Below are positions 23,501 through 35,300 of a stretch of 64,000 nucleotides of DNA, piece after piece. Under the pieces are notes generated by a model. That model saw nothing but the letters and a program-made list of their open reading frames with translations, was not told the origin of the DNA and made no database searches. Source of the DNA: Xestospongia muta. Lineage: Eukaryota > Porifera > Demospongiae > Haplosclerida > Petrosiidae. Within the stretch, counting starts at the first letter, position 1; the number at the start of each line of letters is the position of its first letter. The stretch spans positions 6,374,923 to 6,438,922 of the forward strand of contig OY848922.1 in assembly GCA_963693285.1 (NCBI GenBank), read 5' to 3'. A program made the position numbers and the translations under genes.

Positions 23501-26500
23501 TATCAAAGGATGTATTCCATGGTAGGCATTATGACTATATGAGACACTGTTATATTGAGATTGATGATAACTGTCAGGACTATGAATCAGATGATTACTT
23601 TTTGTTTCCAACCTCAAATGATGCTAGAGCACTATCGTTGACTTGTTTTAGTTTGCACGACTCTCCAATGTGACGTTTGACGTGATCAGTTGGTTATATT
23701 TAGTAATTGTATTATCATGTCTGTTTAAGATAAAGCTGTATTGCTATATTTACTAGTTAATTGTATTTTTTCTGGTATTTCCAGTTTATTGATTTTACAT
23801 GCTTAAAAAATAGAGGATGATGTAATAGTTATTGAGATTTATAATTTGCATGGGGTGGATTTTTTTGTGGTTAAACACATGATTTTTTGATCATCCTTGG
23901 TTCTGTTATTGTGTTGTCTCTCTCTCTACTTTTTATGTATGTGTTGTCACTAATTCCCATGCTAATTGATGAAAGAATTGCTGTTTGACTCTATTATTTA
24001 AAAAAAATACCACAGGTATACAGTGAAGTTATCTAGAAATAGTAGATTCAGGGCTGATATAAATTGTAAGAGATGGTAACAAACAAAAGATTGATTTAAA
24101 AACAATAAACAAATACTGATGTCTGATTTATTACATCTATTATTAGGATAACTATTTTAATTCTTCAAGTGTGTCTACCTATAGCATTAGATTGGACTAC
24201 TAGAAAGTCAAACCTACACAAAATGATCCCTCTGTTATTTAAAGTCTCTTATTACTTTGTGTATTTTAAATGAATGTTAGTTTTCATTAAGAAAGATACA
24301 TTTGAAAACATAACTCCATTCTAGTTTGTATTGTTCCTTTTATTCTTGTTATTTAGAGGCCACACTACATCTGAGTACTGACTTTACTGAGCACAAGTGG
24401 AACCACTAAGTCCAATCAACTACATTTTACTACTGTAATCTTGTCCTACACTGTAGAATGCTACTAGTCTCCATTGATTGTAGCATTGTCTATTTTAAAT
24501 AGTAATAGACTGTGTTCACATTGAAAATCTGTTATTGCTTGAATTAGTCTCCTCACTTTTCTTAGATTGAAAGTCTTATATCACATATTATGACACATTT
24601 AAAATTTATTTGTTCATGTACTTTAACACTTAAACAAAAATAACTCTTGATAAATTATACACAAAGAGGGTTGTTTGTGAACTTGTACCATAAAAATATG
24701 GAGATATCTATATTTTTATTAACCTCGCTGCATGTGGGTGCAAAGCAAGGTTACTGTAGTCTGTCAGTGTGTGTGTGTGTGTGTCTGCACTGCCTGTTAC
24801 TGGGGATTGTTTTTGAATTGCAATAACTTGGCAAGCGAAGTGTTAGTAGTTACCAACATTTAGCAATGAATAGAAAAACGTGTGGACTTTACAACAGTAG
24901 TACCAAGAACATCGTCAAGTAAAAAGAAAGCTTGAAATTTGCAAAAGAATTTCCAGATTGCAGAGGTTAAGGTGCCATTTCTCGAAAAAGAAAAAACATA
25001 ATGTGGAGATTTTTAGTATGTTGTAGACAATATTAGAGAAATACACATCAGCAAGACAGAAAGCCGTTGGTCGAAGCAATTGTAGGAAAAGTTCTGAAAA
25101 GTGTTTTCAAGATTGTACATGGACTTGGAGCAAAGTAATGCTTTCAGGAAACGTCACAAAGCACTGAAAAACTGCTACTAATAGTTAATATATTGATTTA
25201 TATTTGTACTACCCCATGTTTCCAAAGAACGTTTTATCTTCAAGTTGCAATAAATTTGTATATGAAATATTGATACATTTTAAAGCGTCATCTAAAGGCT
25301 CAGAGAAACTTTCATCATGAATCTTGCACTTAATTTTGCTTGGCAATTGAACGATATTGTCACTTACTCAGTTACCACTTCACAGACATGGGAAGTCTTA
25401 TTCATTTGTATTAGCTTTCTTGTTGATTCATTGTTATTACAACATGTTATGACACAACAAAGAAATGACAGGAAAGTGATTTTGAAAAGAAAGGCCAATA
25501 GTGATTATTTCATGTCACTTTTACATTTATGTAATATATGGTACACTCTTATTGTTCATTTTATCTACATTAAATAGCACAAATTACAAAGTAGTTGCTT
25601 TATCAATATGCATACACATACTGACCTTAGTAGTATGGTGGATATTCACACCGTGCTTCAGCAACAAAATAACAACATCTATGTGGCCACATCGTGCTCC
25701 TGCAATCAGTGGACTCCATCCAAACTACAGTTAACAAGAAGAAAATGTATGGTTGGAAAAAGTATGATCATTTCATAAAAACTAAGAACTTTTAAATTTT
25801 TTGTGTCAATCTTGAGTGACTACTGTGGAATTCTTATATTTCACTATCAATCTCATATACTATCTTGAATCAACCCTCAAGTTATAATAGAATAGCCTTT
25901 TCTGCATTTCTAAAAGTTTCTCTAAACACACAATATTAATATCACTGACAGTAAACATTGTTATCTGATTGAAGGAATGGATTGGAGAATGTATTTCTAG
26001 AATATAGGTGAATTCATACTTTTGCCAGGTATAAATCAATCACTTATAATGGCAACTGTAAAAGACTTCAATTCCCTCTAATCAGGAATGAATTACTAGG
26101 TTATATCATATGTAATAAGACCACTAAACCTCAGTGTAACCTCCATAACAAATGTACGTTTGTACTTAAAGAGTACGGTGTCAAAAGGTAGCCATCTTAT
26201 GAGTTTATTGGTCACATGATCAGTTTATCAATCTCATAAAAACTGTGATAATGATGTTATTTATTTATAATGTACAAGTAACAACTAGTGGTAATAAATT
26301 ATTATTGATCAATAATAGTATGTACAATGTAACATTAGCGACAAACATAAACAAAATGATATTTTATAAAACATTCTATGACCCTTTAAAGACACTATTG
26401 ATGTTGTAAGGGACTGCACTATTATTAAATAAATGATTGTAGAGTACTGTGTATCTTGAATTACAGAACTCATAAGCTCACACACAACTGAAAGTGCTCA

Positions 26501-29500
26501 CTGTAAAAGTAATAATATTTATTGGTTGCTATGTACATTAGTGATTGTGAATGTGGTTTGATTTCATTTAACTCACTCCAAAGCTGTGTGCAGAAATTGT
26601 GACATGGATATATCAATGTATTACATGTATACATTATGTGGTCCAAAACAATCTTAGCATCTCCTTACATGCAATATGCCAGGTGGAAAAATATTGATGA
26701 CATACATTATTAATAAGTCACAGCCAAACCAAAGCATTTGTGATAATAGTAATGATATTCTTTGATTACTATGTGCATCAGTGGTTATAGCAAAAATATT
26801 CCAATACAATTTCAATAAGGTGTGACATTGCCTTCCTCTAAATGAGTTATTTATTGTATCTTATGTTAACGCTACTTAATTGGGACTGGAAAGTCACCAA
26901 AGTTTAATCAACTCGTATAAAGACTTTATTATAGTAATGGTTTCACTAAAATTGATCTACTATAAAAATGAATACATATTGCAGTAATATATTATAGATT
27001 TATTAAGGGTTGTGTAGATAATATGACACACCAACTAATGGACATGAAAGGCACAACAGTGAACTGACTCAAAATTGATGTAACTCAACACATACATAAT
27101 ATTATAGTCAATTCTAAATAACTTCATCACAATATTTTTAATCTACATTTATTTAGGTAGTATTAAACTCAGTAAAACCATTAACATCTAAACTACATTT
27201 GGTATTGTCTATCATATGTTCACTGTTAACATTTATCCTTTATTATTTCACAGTTATGTATGTTTTCTATTCTATATTTTCTATTGTACTAATAATTATT
27301 ATTAATAGTAAAAAATACAAGATACTCACATCATAAATGTAGATTGTGTCACATACAAAGTATAGCTAGAGAGCAAACTAAATAAAGTAATAACTATTAT
27401 AACCACATTATATTGATACCACTACAGTGGAGCCACTCTTAAGATTACTGAAAATACAAGCATCATAGGAGTTAACATACACAAATGTTCACTTGGAAAC
27501 TGTTTGGTGACACAATAAATTAATGTTATTATGGTACAGTAACAGGTATGTGCAAATTCATTGATAGAGGGTTAAAAAAGATATTTTCATACTGTGAACA
27601 CAAGGTTGTAAGGTGTCTGATATATGGAGAGTTTACACTGTATATCAATATAATAATACACTTACTTGATCAGGTATATTAGGATTTGCATTTGATTGCA
27701 ACAGATATTGAACAATATCTATGTATCCATGATATGACGCCCAGTTTATACTAGTCCACTTGTCCTACATGTAATGATAATAGTAATAGTATAATTATTC
27801 ATTACTATATCAATGGTATAATCATTATTATACACATATACACTGATATATGTGCACTTACATGTATGTAATATAATAATTGTGATATAATTTGAAAAGT
27901 ATAGATGTTGGGCTAAAAACTTTCAAAACAGAAGTTGCGTACATGCATTTGCTACATGCCCATTTTACACAGAATGTATATAATCCATAAAATAAGGAAG
28001 GATGAGTCATTAAACTGCCTGGATTCCAAAGTTGGTAAACATCCTGTACAAAATGGCCATGTAGCAACCATGTATATACAACTGTTTAGTCAACTCCTTC
28101 CTCAGTATGAAGCTAAAGGTTCCTACATAGTGACTTCAAATGTTTATAAAGCTAGTTACTACTATATTAATCAAATTCTCATTGGAAAATATTCTTTGAA
28201 ATTGTATTACAAAATCAGCTTGAAAAGGGCTCTAATATAATGTGAAGGGTCATTAATGAAAGAATTGACCACACCCCAACAATTAAATAACAAACAGTGA
28301 ACATTTTAGTACATTTTGTACATCACATCCAAACATTACAACAAATCTACAATTTGTACTTTACTTGATTATAAAATATTAAAACAATCTAAAATTCACT
28401 TTTCTTAAAAACCAGAACTGTAATCAAGATGACTATAAGTGGCAAAACAAAAAGGAAATAACTAGTATATCAGACAAAATTACCACATTAACTCCAATAA
28501 TAACATTCTAATGTTAATAAGCATTCAAACCGCACTCCTTAGCAACAGAGTAAACTATTTATAATATATGCTGTGTCCATTCATTCATATATCTCAATGT
28601 TATATATAAAATGTCTTAACTACATGATTACACCTTCGATAAAGACTTTATAACACACACACATTAATTTATACTATGTTGATTTATGAATATATTGTGA
28701 CTATTATTATAATAACTATAACACTTGTATATCATATATGTAAATAATTATGATGACTTGATAATGACAATAAGTAGTATTGTGACACCCTTATGTACCG
28801 TTTTTTGAGCATTGACATTTGCTCCTTGTTGTAAAGCTGTTTTCACTTCATCTAGTTGTCCTTTTCTTGCAGAGTCAATCAGTAAGTAATCCTAACAAAA
28901 ATATCAAAGTTAATAAATGTAATATTACACATAAACAAGATCATATACAACATAATTTATAATACAGTAAAACATAATATTATAGAAGACATACTATAAC
29001 AAGAGTACAGTAACTACTAATATAGTACATTGTACTAAGTATATGGACATGACTTATATACAAACTATAGGGTCAAGTATATACAACTAACAATTTCAAT
29101 ACATTTTAAATGCTAAAAAATATAGTCTATAGTTCTATGGATAGTTTGACTAAGTTTATTGAATATTCTGCCTAATATGTTGTCTCTGATTACATACATT
29201 TTGTCTAAGTTTATAATTATTGAATATTTAAAATGAGGGGATATACATAATTTTATAACAGTGATATCATTATAACTTCCTTTGTATATCATAGTACTAA
29301 TACTCAAATACTACTTCCACCATCAATTATGTACTAAACCTCTATGTGGCTTAGAGAAACATAACTAGAGCAAATTGTCTACTATAATTTTAAAAAGAAA
29401 GACCCTGATACTATTGTACAGGTAATCTTATTGCTTTAAATTTATATATCACTGTTAAAATATTTGTTGTTTTAACTGCTATAGTCACTAGTCTTAAATG

Positions 29501-30018
29501 TGTTCTTACTAGATATATACATTGGTAATATCAACAACATATACTTGATTACTAATTATTATGGAATTGCACAGTTTGTGTACTTTTACTACCTAAAAAG
29601 AACATGTGTAGTGTGCACAGATTTACTGTTAAACTCCGTATTGACAACCTTACATGCAATGACACAACAAAGGTACCACAGAATACATAGACTGACACCC
29701 ATATAATTATATATTATACACAACAAAGCTACCTCGTATTACATAGTGGAAAAGATCATTAAAGCATTTAAATCTAACCTAAGATATAACTGTAATTGCT
29801 CTGTCAATTAACTCCATGACTGTTATGAACTTAAATAGTAATGACAGTAGTAAGATATTTACAATTTTGTAGAATGTTATCCTATATTATATGTAACTTA
29901 AATTATCATGGATCTGTTAGATAACTCAATCAATTTTACATATAGTGTAAAATTTATTGTTAATACACAAAATGTTTGTTAAAAGCTAACTTACCAATTT
30001 TTGTTGAGACCGATCCAT
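7879..30018 (-). CDS. Ankyrin - ROC-like GTPase - COR - death domain protein, 12 exons
   Basis: Predicted exons, 5' to 3' on the minus strand: 30018-29995, 28891-28799, 27764-27666, 25724-25626, 19645-19547, 12644-12546, 11112-11028, 10980-9104, 9051-8598, 8506-8450, 8329-8267, 8159-7879. Every junction is GT/AG, the phases close and the sum is 3330 nt (1109 residues plus TGA). The start ATG has an in-frame TGA 6 nt upstream; a further 5' noncoding exon is possible. Order of domains: ankyrin repeats at about 9-171, a partial repeat to 199, P-loop GPPAVGKTS at 224-232, a Ser/acidic linker at about 300-440, DSGGQ at 459-463 (G3-like), VGTYED at about 548 (G4-like), a COR-like region to about 980, two short linker exons and a death domain at about 1017-1100. 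This order matches the C-terminal part of DAPK-type ROCO proteins without the kinase. A role in death or immune signalling is inferred from domains only. I see no lesions. Confidence 0.85.
8598..11112 (-). other. ROC-like P-loop and COR-like exons (7-9)
   Basis: Exon 7 (11112-11028) ends the ankyrin stack with a partial repeat (NGDTVTTLAKKNAYNFY) and leaves phase 1. Exon 8 (10980-9104, 1877 nt) begins with DENILLQALDEGY and carries the Walker A motif, a long low-complexity Ser/Thr/Glu linker, the DSGGQPQF and VGTYEDE motifs and most of the COR-like region. Exon 9 (9051-8598) continues from GVFPAAVVALLNRKEPPFF. GGQ after the G3 aspartate resembles ROCO proteins rather than Ras (DTAGQ). Confidence 0.8.
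11203..12210. repeat. Interspersed repeat R1, copy 1 (hairpin start; possible TIR element)
   Basis: It starts with AACCTCACTGTG...GGCGAGGTT, an imperfect hairpin, followed by a GT-rich run and about 700 bp that matches copy 2 at 24721-25440 by eye. CAGCGAGGTT at 12201-12210 is the reverse complement of the family start AACCTCGCTG, which suggests a roughly 1-kb element with 10-bp terminal inverted repeats. It contains no gene and lies in intron 6. Confidence 0.6.
12137..12265. repeat. Interspersed repeat R2, copy 1
   Basis: About 125 bp beginning TGCTACCTAGCAAGATCATAG matches 49327-49455. It overlaps the putative right end of R1 copy 1. Confidence 0.65.
12887..13081 (+). repeat. 5' LTR
   Basis: It begins TGTAGTATATTG and ends CACCACA, so it has TG...CA termini. 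It differs from the 3' LTR at only two positions by eye (ATAAATGTG against ATAAAAGTG, and TTATTGAC against TTATCGAC) and there are no indels. Confidence 0.95.
12951..12986 (+). promoter_or_regulatory. CRE/ATF-like sites and TATA box of the 5' LTR
   Basis: The palindrome TGACGTCA (12951-12958) is followed four bases later by TGACGTG (12962-12968), then a CT tract and TATATATAAA (12977-12986). The spacing suits an RNA polymerase II promoter with two bZIP-type sites. The same layout recurs in the 3' LTR. Function is inferred from motifs only. Confidence 0.55.
13084..13100 (+). other. Primer-binding site, tRNA-Ser(GCU)-like
   Basis: TGGCGACGAGGGTGGGA lies two bases after the LTR end. Its reverse complement ends in TCGTCGCCA, which fits the 3' end of a eukaryotic tRNA-Ser(GCU) plus CCA as I recall it, with at most one difference from the vertebrate version. 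Confidence 0.75.
13108..14571 (+). pseudogene. gag: gag-protease and start of RT, interrupted by one TGA
   Basis: The start is ATG at 13108 with MAQPQHGYKPIMFGQLEAF. A retrotransposon-Gag capsid region follows, including FVCGLRAEGMQKRLL. An in-frame TGA at 13594-13596 stops Gag after 162 residues, but the same frame then stays open to 14571. It encodes two CX2CX4HX4C knuckles (codons from 13774 to 13875) and the protease motif DTGA (aspartate codon 14074-14076), followed by GRDW. The frame ends when the reading frame changes at an A7 run (14553-14559), just inside the reverse transcriptase. Gag and protease sit in one frame, so no programmed frameshift between them is needed. Confidence 0.9.
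14560..15736 (+). pseudogene. pol: pol: reverse transcriptase and RNase H, interrupted
   Basis: The second frame carries the RT fingers and palm: VPKRDGSIRLCGDY, TTLDLSHAYNQ, LPFGIASAP and the catalytic YLDD (codons 14921-14932). A TGA at 15191-15193 interrupts the end of RT just after FLGLLNYYG. The same frame then continues into RNase H with SADASPYGLGA, the acid in EKEALALIFG and TDHKPLT. The frame is lost again at about 15690-15700, before the tether to integrase. RT and RNase H catalytic residues are all present; only frame integrity is lost. Confidence 0.9.
15690..17143 (+). pseudogene. pol: pol: integrase with GPY/F-like module, frame broken near the end
   Basis: The frame opens with NADSLSRLP, followed by a zinc-binding HHCC domain (LHKDHPGI ... 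SCISCQ). The catalytic triad is visible as HLDFAGPF, VTDNGPQF and GLAERFVQ. A frame change at an A5 run (16819-16823) separates this from the GPLTY segment (GPY/F-like) and a Pro/Asp-rich tail ending at the TAA before 17143. No chromodomain is visible. Confidence 0.9.
17151..17158 (+). other. Polypurine tract
   Basis: GGGAGGAG directly abuts the first base of the 3' LTR, as expected for the plus-strand primer of a gypsy element. Confidence 0.85.
17159..17353 (+). repeat. 3' LTR
   Basis: A 195-bp copy of the 5' LTR with two base differences. It includes the TGACGTCA and TATATATAAA motifs. Confidence 0.95.
17723..17855. repeat. Short element with 12-bp perfect inverted ends
   Basis: TAAGTTCCAGGC (17723-17734) is matched by its exact reverse complement GCCTGGAACTTA (17844-17855). 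The interior holds another perfect stem, GACTAAG-GTGT-CTTAGTC. The 133-bp span could be a MITE or a structured end of a larger element. No target duplication was found. Confidence 0.5.
17950..17983 (+). ncRNA. Degenerate hammerhead-like hairpin (Penelope-type end)
   Basis: The CTGATAA box is followed by a hairpin (AGGCAGCT-GAAT-AGTTGCCT) and TAACGTTTCG. Position by position this resembles the motif at 54443-54485 (CTGATGA, hairpin, GAAACGTTTGG). Core positions needed for cleavage are altered (CTGATAA, and TAA for GAAA), so it is probably inactive. It may mark the remnant end of a Penelope-like element. Confidence 0.4.
21300..21960 (-). pseudogene. piggyBac-type transposase relic
   Basis: The minus strand carries several frames that together resemble the C-terminal half of PGBD/piggyBac transposases: EIDAYTGKKGDKVEKSVG (about 21850-21900), KLTEKY, LLDLLRKNTYAFETI, QRGDTNYKQNGKLVITI (to 21501), then AFNKFIDEVDGNDQLRHCYN (about 21420-21480). 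Frames change at least twice and the N-terminal half is missing or unrecognisable. Terminal repeats were not found. It sits in intron 4 of the ROCO-death gene, in the same orientation as the gene. Confidence 0.75.
22390..23880 (+). pseudogene. Decayed Ty3/gypsy pol (RNase H end, integrase), possible 3' LTR remnant
   Basis: With many stops and frame changes, the plus strand still shows a tether like FSRLP (about 22450), LLWGSR and VPPKLQKAIL (about 22680-22730), an integrase zinc region (LHKTH, SYLWW, ACQVHSTP), LLDAHSK (about 22980) and a core reading NGSVFTSAKFKELL to AKRAIQSLKQ (23056-23190). A WLPKE...GRHYDY segment lies at about 23450-23540. A purine-rich tract before TGTAATAG at about 23824 may mark a degraded LTR. 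This is a different and much older lineage than the element at 12887-17353. Confidence 0.75.
24721..25440. repeat. Interspersed repeat R1, copy 2
   Basis: It begins AACCTCGCTGCATG and shares with copy 1 the GT run, the stretch CTTTACAACAGTAGTA and the segment ending TTCACAGACATGG. Similarity fades near 25440, about 190 bases before exon 4 of the ROCO-death gene. No right-hand terminal repeat is visible, so it is truncated or diverged. Confidence 0.7.
25626..28891 (-). other. Ankyrin exons 2-4 of the ROCO-death gene
   Basis: Exons 28891-28799, 27764-27666 and 25724-25626 each encode one ankyrin-like repeat of 31, 33 and 33 residues and are separated by phase-0 introns. Visible repeat signatures are GQLDEVKTALQQGANVN, GYIDIVQYLLQSNANPN and GHIDVVILLLKHGVNIH. 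The usual TPLHxA tetrad is degraded to SINWAS and SPLIAGA in exons 3 and 4. The one-repeat-per-exon design lets repeats be gained or lost without a frameshift. Confidence 0.85.
25727..27665. other. Intron 3 of the ROCO-death gene
   Basis: AT-rich sequence between two ankyrin exons with no recognisable element. Confidence 0.6.
28900..29990. other. Intron 1 of the ROCO-death gene
   Basis: AT-rich. The frames at 29113-29307 and 29500-29706 show no protein similarity that I recognise. Confidence 0.6.
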
Positions 30019-32320
30019 TATTCAAGTTATTTAGAACACTCCACACTCCTTAGACAAATCTAACATAAAGGATTAACTGTTGACTCAATTTACTAAGCTA
30101 TATACTGCTCTATTGCACTCTTAATGATGTCACCTAATAAATACAGTAAACACAATAATATATTACAATAAAAGGATGTACATGCAGATGTGTACAATAT
30201 ATACTATAGTATGTTCAAGTTGAGAAGAGCCACACAGACATGTAAATAACTTTGCCGTTTTACCTGCTATCTACATGGGAATTGCACCAATTGATTCTGC
30301 ATGCAAATCCACATTTTATATATAAAATTTGGCTCTCTGGTGCTATGAGAAAGTGACTTTAAAACTCCATACATTTTCAATGGCATATATACCTTCGTCA
30401 TACTTTAAATACAACATCTTCGAGGATTTTAATAAATAACAATTCTCGCCTTGAAAATCAGCTGTCTTTCACATGGCAATTCAAAATTACAGTTCTAATT
30501 ATATGATCAGATGTTCTATTACAACAATTATTATTATTAAAATAATAATCAGGTACTGTCTTTTGCGGTTTTAGCAGATATAAAGCCACTGTGGTTCAAA
30601 AAACACTTTTAACAAAGGTTTCATCAAGTTAAAAAACTGGCCTATTCTCTTGATGGTTCTTTATTATTTGATGAAGGTAAGTATGCCTCTGTTCAATAAT
30701 GTGAGGTTGTTCATAATAGTGTTATCTGTCATCCACTCTCTTATGCCTATACCTGTACTACTCTAGTCATAGACATTTGCAACAACCTCTTTTGTTTGTG
30801 ACCTCAGTCTCTTTTGCTTTGGTATCTTCATAAACATGAGGGAAAACATGTTGTGTTCACATGACATGCAGATGAACAAATAATGAAAATTTACTTCAGC
30901 GGTAATTGCATATAATAGGTGAGGAAATACCTCACTTTACATTCCATGCATAACACACTTTTTTTAATAAGGGGCTCTTCTCAACGTAGACATATTATAA
31001 GTATTAAATAATGAGTAATATCTTGATACTTGAATTGATACTGATGACAATTTTAATTAGCATCACGATAGATGACTTAATAAACATGTATAAATAGAAA
31101 GCAATTTTAACAAAGACAATTATGTTTTGCTATTGTCATGAACAGGACTTGATCTTTATTAATATTTCGATGGCATTTCTCATAATATAGTATCTATACT
31201 GTGTATCATATCAGTGAGGTATGTAAATTATACGTAGGTACATTTTCAATATGTATATTTAAGATATTTCCTTACTCACTGTAGTCATTGATAAACAGTC
31301 ACTTTAGTTATAGTTAATATAACGACCAAAACATTCAAAGATACAATATTTAAGTCATACTAGAGGTTTTAGATAAAATGTTAAATTTAAACAATATACT
31401 GTACTGATTTCAGTCACCTCTTAATCGTCTGTCATAAGTCTATACAAGTTATTAGTAATACTTACCTATTTGCTCTGTTCTAACAAGAAAAAAGAGAATC
31501 TTTAAAGCTTAGGAGCTGAGCAACTCTCAGAAAGATTTAATTAACAGCCTAGTTAAATGTTTTAAATTATTATGACGTCATTAATTATATTAATTAAGTG
31601 TAAAAAACTGTAATAACGTTTTTTGAGACTCATATCTAAGAAAATTAAATAACAACAAATATTACGTTGTTTAGAAATTTAGTTAAAAGTTTATAGTTTC
31701 TGGTTACTTCTCCACAGTCTTTTATCTCACCTACATGTAAAATAGTGAAATGATAGACTTAATATAATAACTTCTTACATATCTTGGTATATTAATACTA
31801 TCATTGATGACATGTTTAAATGTTATTATACATGATGTATGTCACCATGTTATGGATGTAAATACTCAGATAACATCATCTACTGTGTTATTAAAAATGA
31901 ATATATAGTACAATAATTGTTAAATAAATGAATTCAGTATTCATATTGACAGAATTAATAATATAAATAGAAAATTGATTGATGGATAGATTAATGGACA
32001 TTTATAAAATAGATGAATGGTTAAAGTAAACTAAAAGTTGACTTAAATGAAAGCATTAAGAAGTGAGTATTTAATTATAATTTTATTAAATAATGTTACT
32101 TTAAGCATTACTTACTGTAATATATACTTGTATACAATGATGATAATAAGCGACATACTAGTGATAATATTTAACAATCATATATCATACCTAATATTCC
32201 AACTAACACTTTATGTACTTACTGTATAGAATAATTATTTACAATATATTGAGTACAGTTGATATAGTGACCTCATTAAAAACCCACAACACATTCTAAC
32301 AATTGTTTGTGCTTGTGTAT
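30019..32320. other. Upstream region of the ROCO-death gene
   Basis: The promoter and any noncoding first exon should be here. No TATA or CpG-rich promoter can be assigned with confidence. The frame at 32047-32229 is hydrophobic but low-complexity. Confidence 0.5.
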
Positions 32321-32324
32321 TATA

Positions 32325-35300
32325 TTATAACAGTTATGATATACTTGTACTCCCACTACTTCCAGTATTGTGTAATGGTCTCATAACAAATATCACACTA
32401 TTACAATATCAACTGACATGAGGTTAGGGTTTCAATAGAATGCCTAACTGATAGGCATCATTGAAAAAAGGGTTTCAGAATTAGATCACACATGAAGTAT
32501 TTACAAGTAAATTTGCATTGATATAAATTGTTTTCAAGACCTCCTTTAAATTAAAACAATTACTAAGTATCTTCCAATGTCAAAATTACAATAGCACTCA
32601 TTACAACATAATTGTTGAATAATAGGCTATTATGAGTATATTACATATACTTACTGCTTGTGAATTAGCAATAACTAGTTAGAATAAAGAACACTCTATT
32701 TGCCAGTATAAGGACATCAGTAACATATTCAATTCTGATCTTTAAGTAGTTTATTAAGATGTGTTCAATACATGCATTGTGTATACATAAATGGAGGTTC
32801 CACTGTCATATCATGTGATTCATGTATTAAGAATTTAGCATAGCCATAATATACAGTAGTAGCATGAAACTAAGAGATATAGTTAGCAGTAGTTAAACAA
32901 ACATGACTGTATGTACATCTATTACATTATTCATAAACATCCATATACATCCATTATCTAGTGACGGTCTAAATGATCTCACTATTAGAAGAGCTTAAAT
33001 TAAAATAATAAATATTAATATTATAATGTTCACAAGAATAACATATACTAATATCTGGACAATGAGTTAATTGTTACAGTAACTCAACATGTACATGTAC
33101 TGTATTTGATTACTAGAACAGCTATAAAAAAATCTTAAATAAATTCATACTCATGTTTAATCCATATTACCAGAATTATATGGTCAACCAACCACTTCCT
33201 TTCTAACTATAATTATGTTAGTTTACATTGTAGTATATAGTTTGAAACCAATCAACAGACTAGTAGTAGTAGGAATAATAATTATAAAGCACTACTACAA
33301 CATAAAAATGATTGAGGCTTTCTAAAGAGTAGTCTGTGTTAAGGCTAACATGATATAGTGATATCACTAGAATGCTATAGTACATTCTAACCATTTCTGT
33401 TTATACGCATGTCTCATATTATAACAGTTATGATATACATGTACTCCCACTACTACTAACATTCTCTAACTGTCTCGTGACAAATATTTTACTATTACTA
33501 TATCAACTGATATGTGGTTGGGATAATGACTAGCATTCGGTAGAATATCTAAATGGTAGACATCATACTAAAGTCATACATGAAATATTCACAAGTAAAA
33601 CTGTATTGACATAAATTGCATGTAGACCATTGTTAAAATTAAGAGTTACTGAATCTCTTCTATTAACAAACTTATAATGGCACTTCATCAAACCATAAAC
33701 TGTAGGTAATAGAATATTACCTTGACATTGCAAATAGCACTGCTTGTATTGAAACTGTATTCACAAACACACACTTTTCAAGATGTCTTGATTGATGAGG
33801 TTTAGTAAAATATTACAACCATCGAGAAGGTATTCCTTTCAGATCTTAAAGTAGATTTTAATTATGAGTTCATTACATAGACCAACCATGAATGGAGGTT
33901 CTACTGTCATATCAAATGATTGATGCAATATGAATTAAGCATCGTTATTCATATATGTACTTAATAGAAGTATCATGAGACTAAGAGATGCAGATAGCGG
34001 TGTAGAAGAATTGTAACTGTGAATAAACACACTTTGTTTATATACATGTCTCATATTATACCAGTTATGATATATATGTACTCCCACTACTACTAACATT
34101 CTTTATCACTCTCATGACAAATATCTTACTGTTACTATATCAACTGACATGTGGTTGGGATAATGACTAACATTCGGTAGAATATCTAAATGGTAGACAC
34201 AATAGGAAAGACATACACAAAATATTCACAAGTACAACTGTATTGACATAAATTACATGAAGACTATCATTAAAGTAAGAGTTACGGAATCTCTTCCATT
34301 AACAAAATTGTAATGACACTTCATCAAACCCTAAACTGTAAGTAACAGAATATTACCATGACATTACAAATAGCACTGCCTGTGTCAAAACTGTATTAGC
34401 AAACACACACTGTTTCAAGGTGTCTTAAATGATATGGTTTAAGTAAAATATTATAACAATCGAGAAAGTGATCCTTTGAGATCTCAAAGTAGTTTTTAAA
34501 GATGAGTTCATTACATAGACCAACCATGAATGGAGGTTCTACTGTCATATCAAATGATTGATGCAATATGAATTAAGCATCGTTATTCATATATGTACTT
34601 AATAGAAGTATCATGAGACTAAGAGATGCAGATAGCGGTGTAGAAGAATTGTAACTGTGAATAAACACACTTTGTTTATATACATGTCTCATATTATACC
34701 AGTTATGATATATATGTACTCCCACTACTACTAACATTCTTTATCACTCTCATGACAAATATCTTACTGTTACTATATCAACTGACATGTGGTTGGGATA
34801 ATGACTAACATTCGGTAGAATATCTAAATGGTAGACACAATAGGAAAGACATACACAAAATATTCACAAGTACAACTGTATTGACATAAATTACATGAAG
34901 ACTATCATTAAAGTAAGAGTTACGGAATCTCTTCCATTAACAAAATTGTAATGACACTTCATCAAACCCTAAACTGTAAGTAACAGAATATTACCATGAC
35001 ATTACAAATAGCACTGCCTGTGTCAAAACTGTATTAGCAAACACACACTGTTTCAAGGTGTCTTAAATGATATGGTTTAAGTAAAATATTATAACAATCG
35101 AGAAAGTGATCCTTTGAGATCTCAAAGTAGTTTTTAAAGATGAGTTCATTACATAGACCATCCACGAATGGAGGTTTACTATCATATCAAATGATTGATG
35201 CAATATGAATTATGCATTCTTATTCATATATGTACTTAGTAGTAGTATCAAGAGACTAAGAGATGCAGTTAGCGATGTTAGAAGAATCATAACTGTGTAT

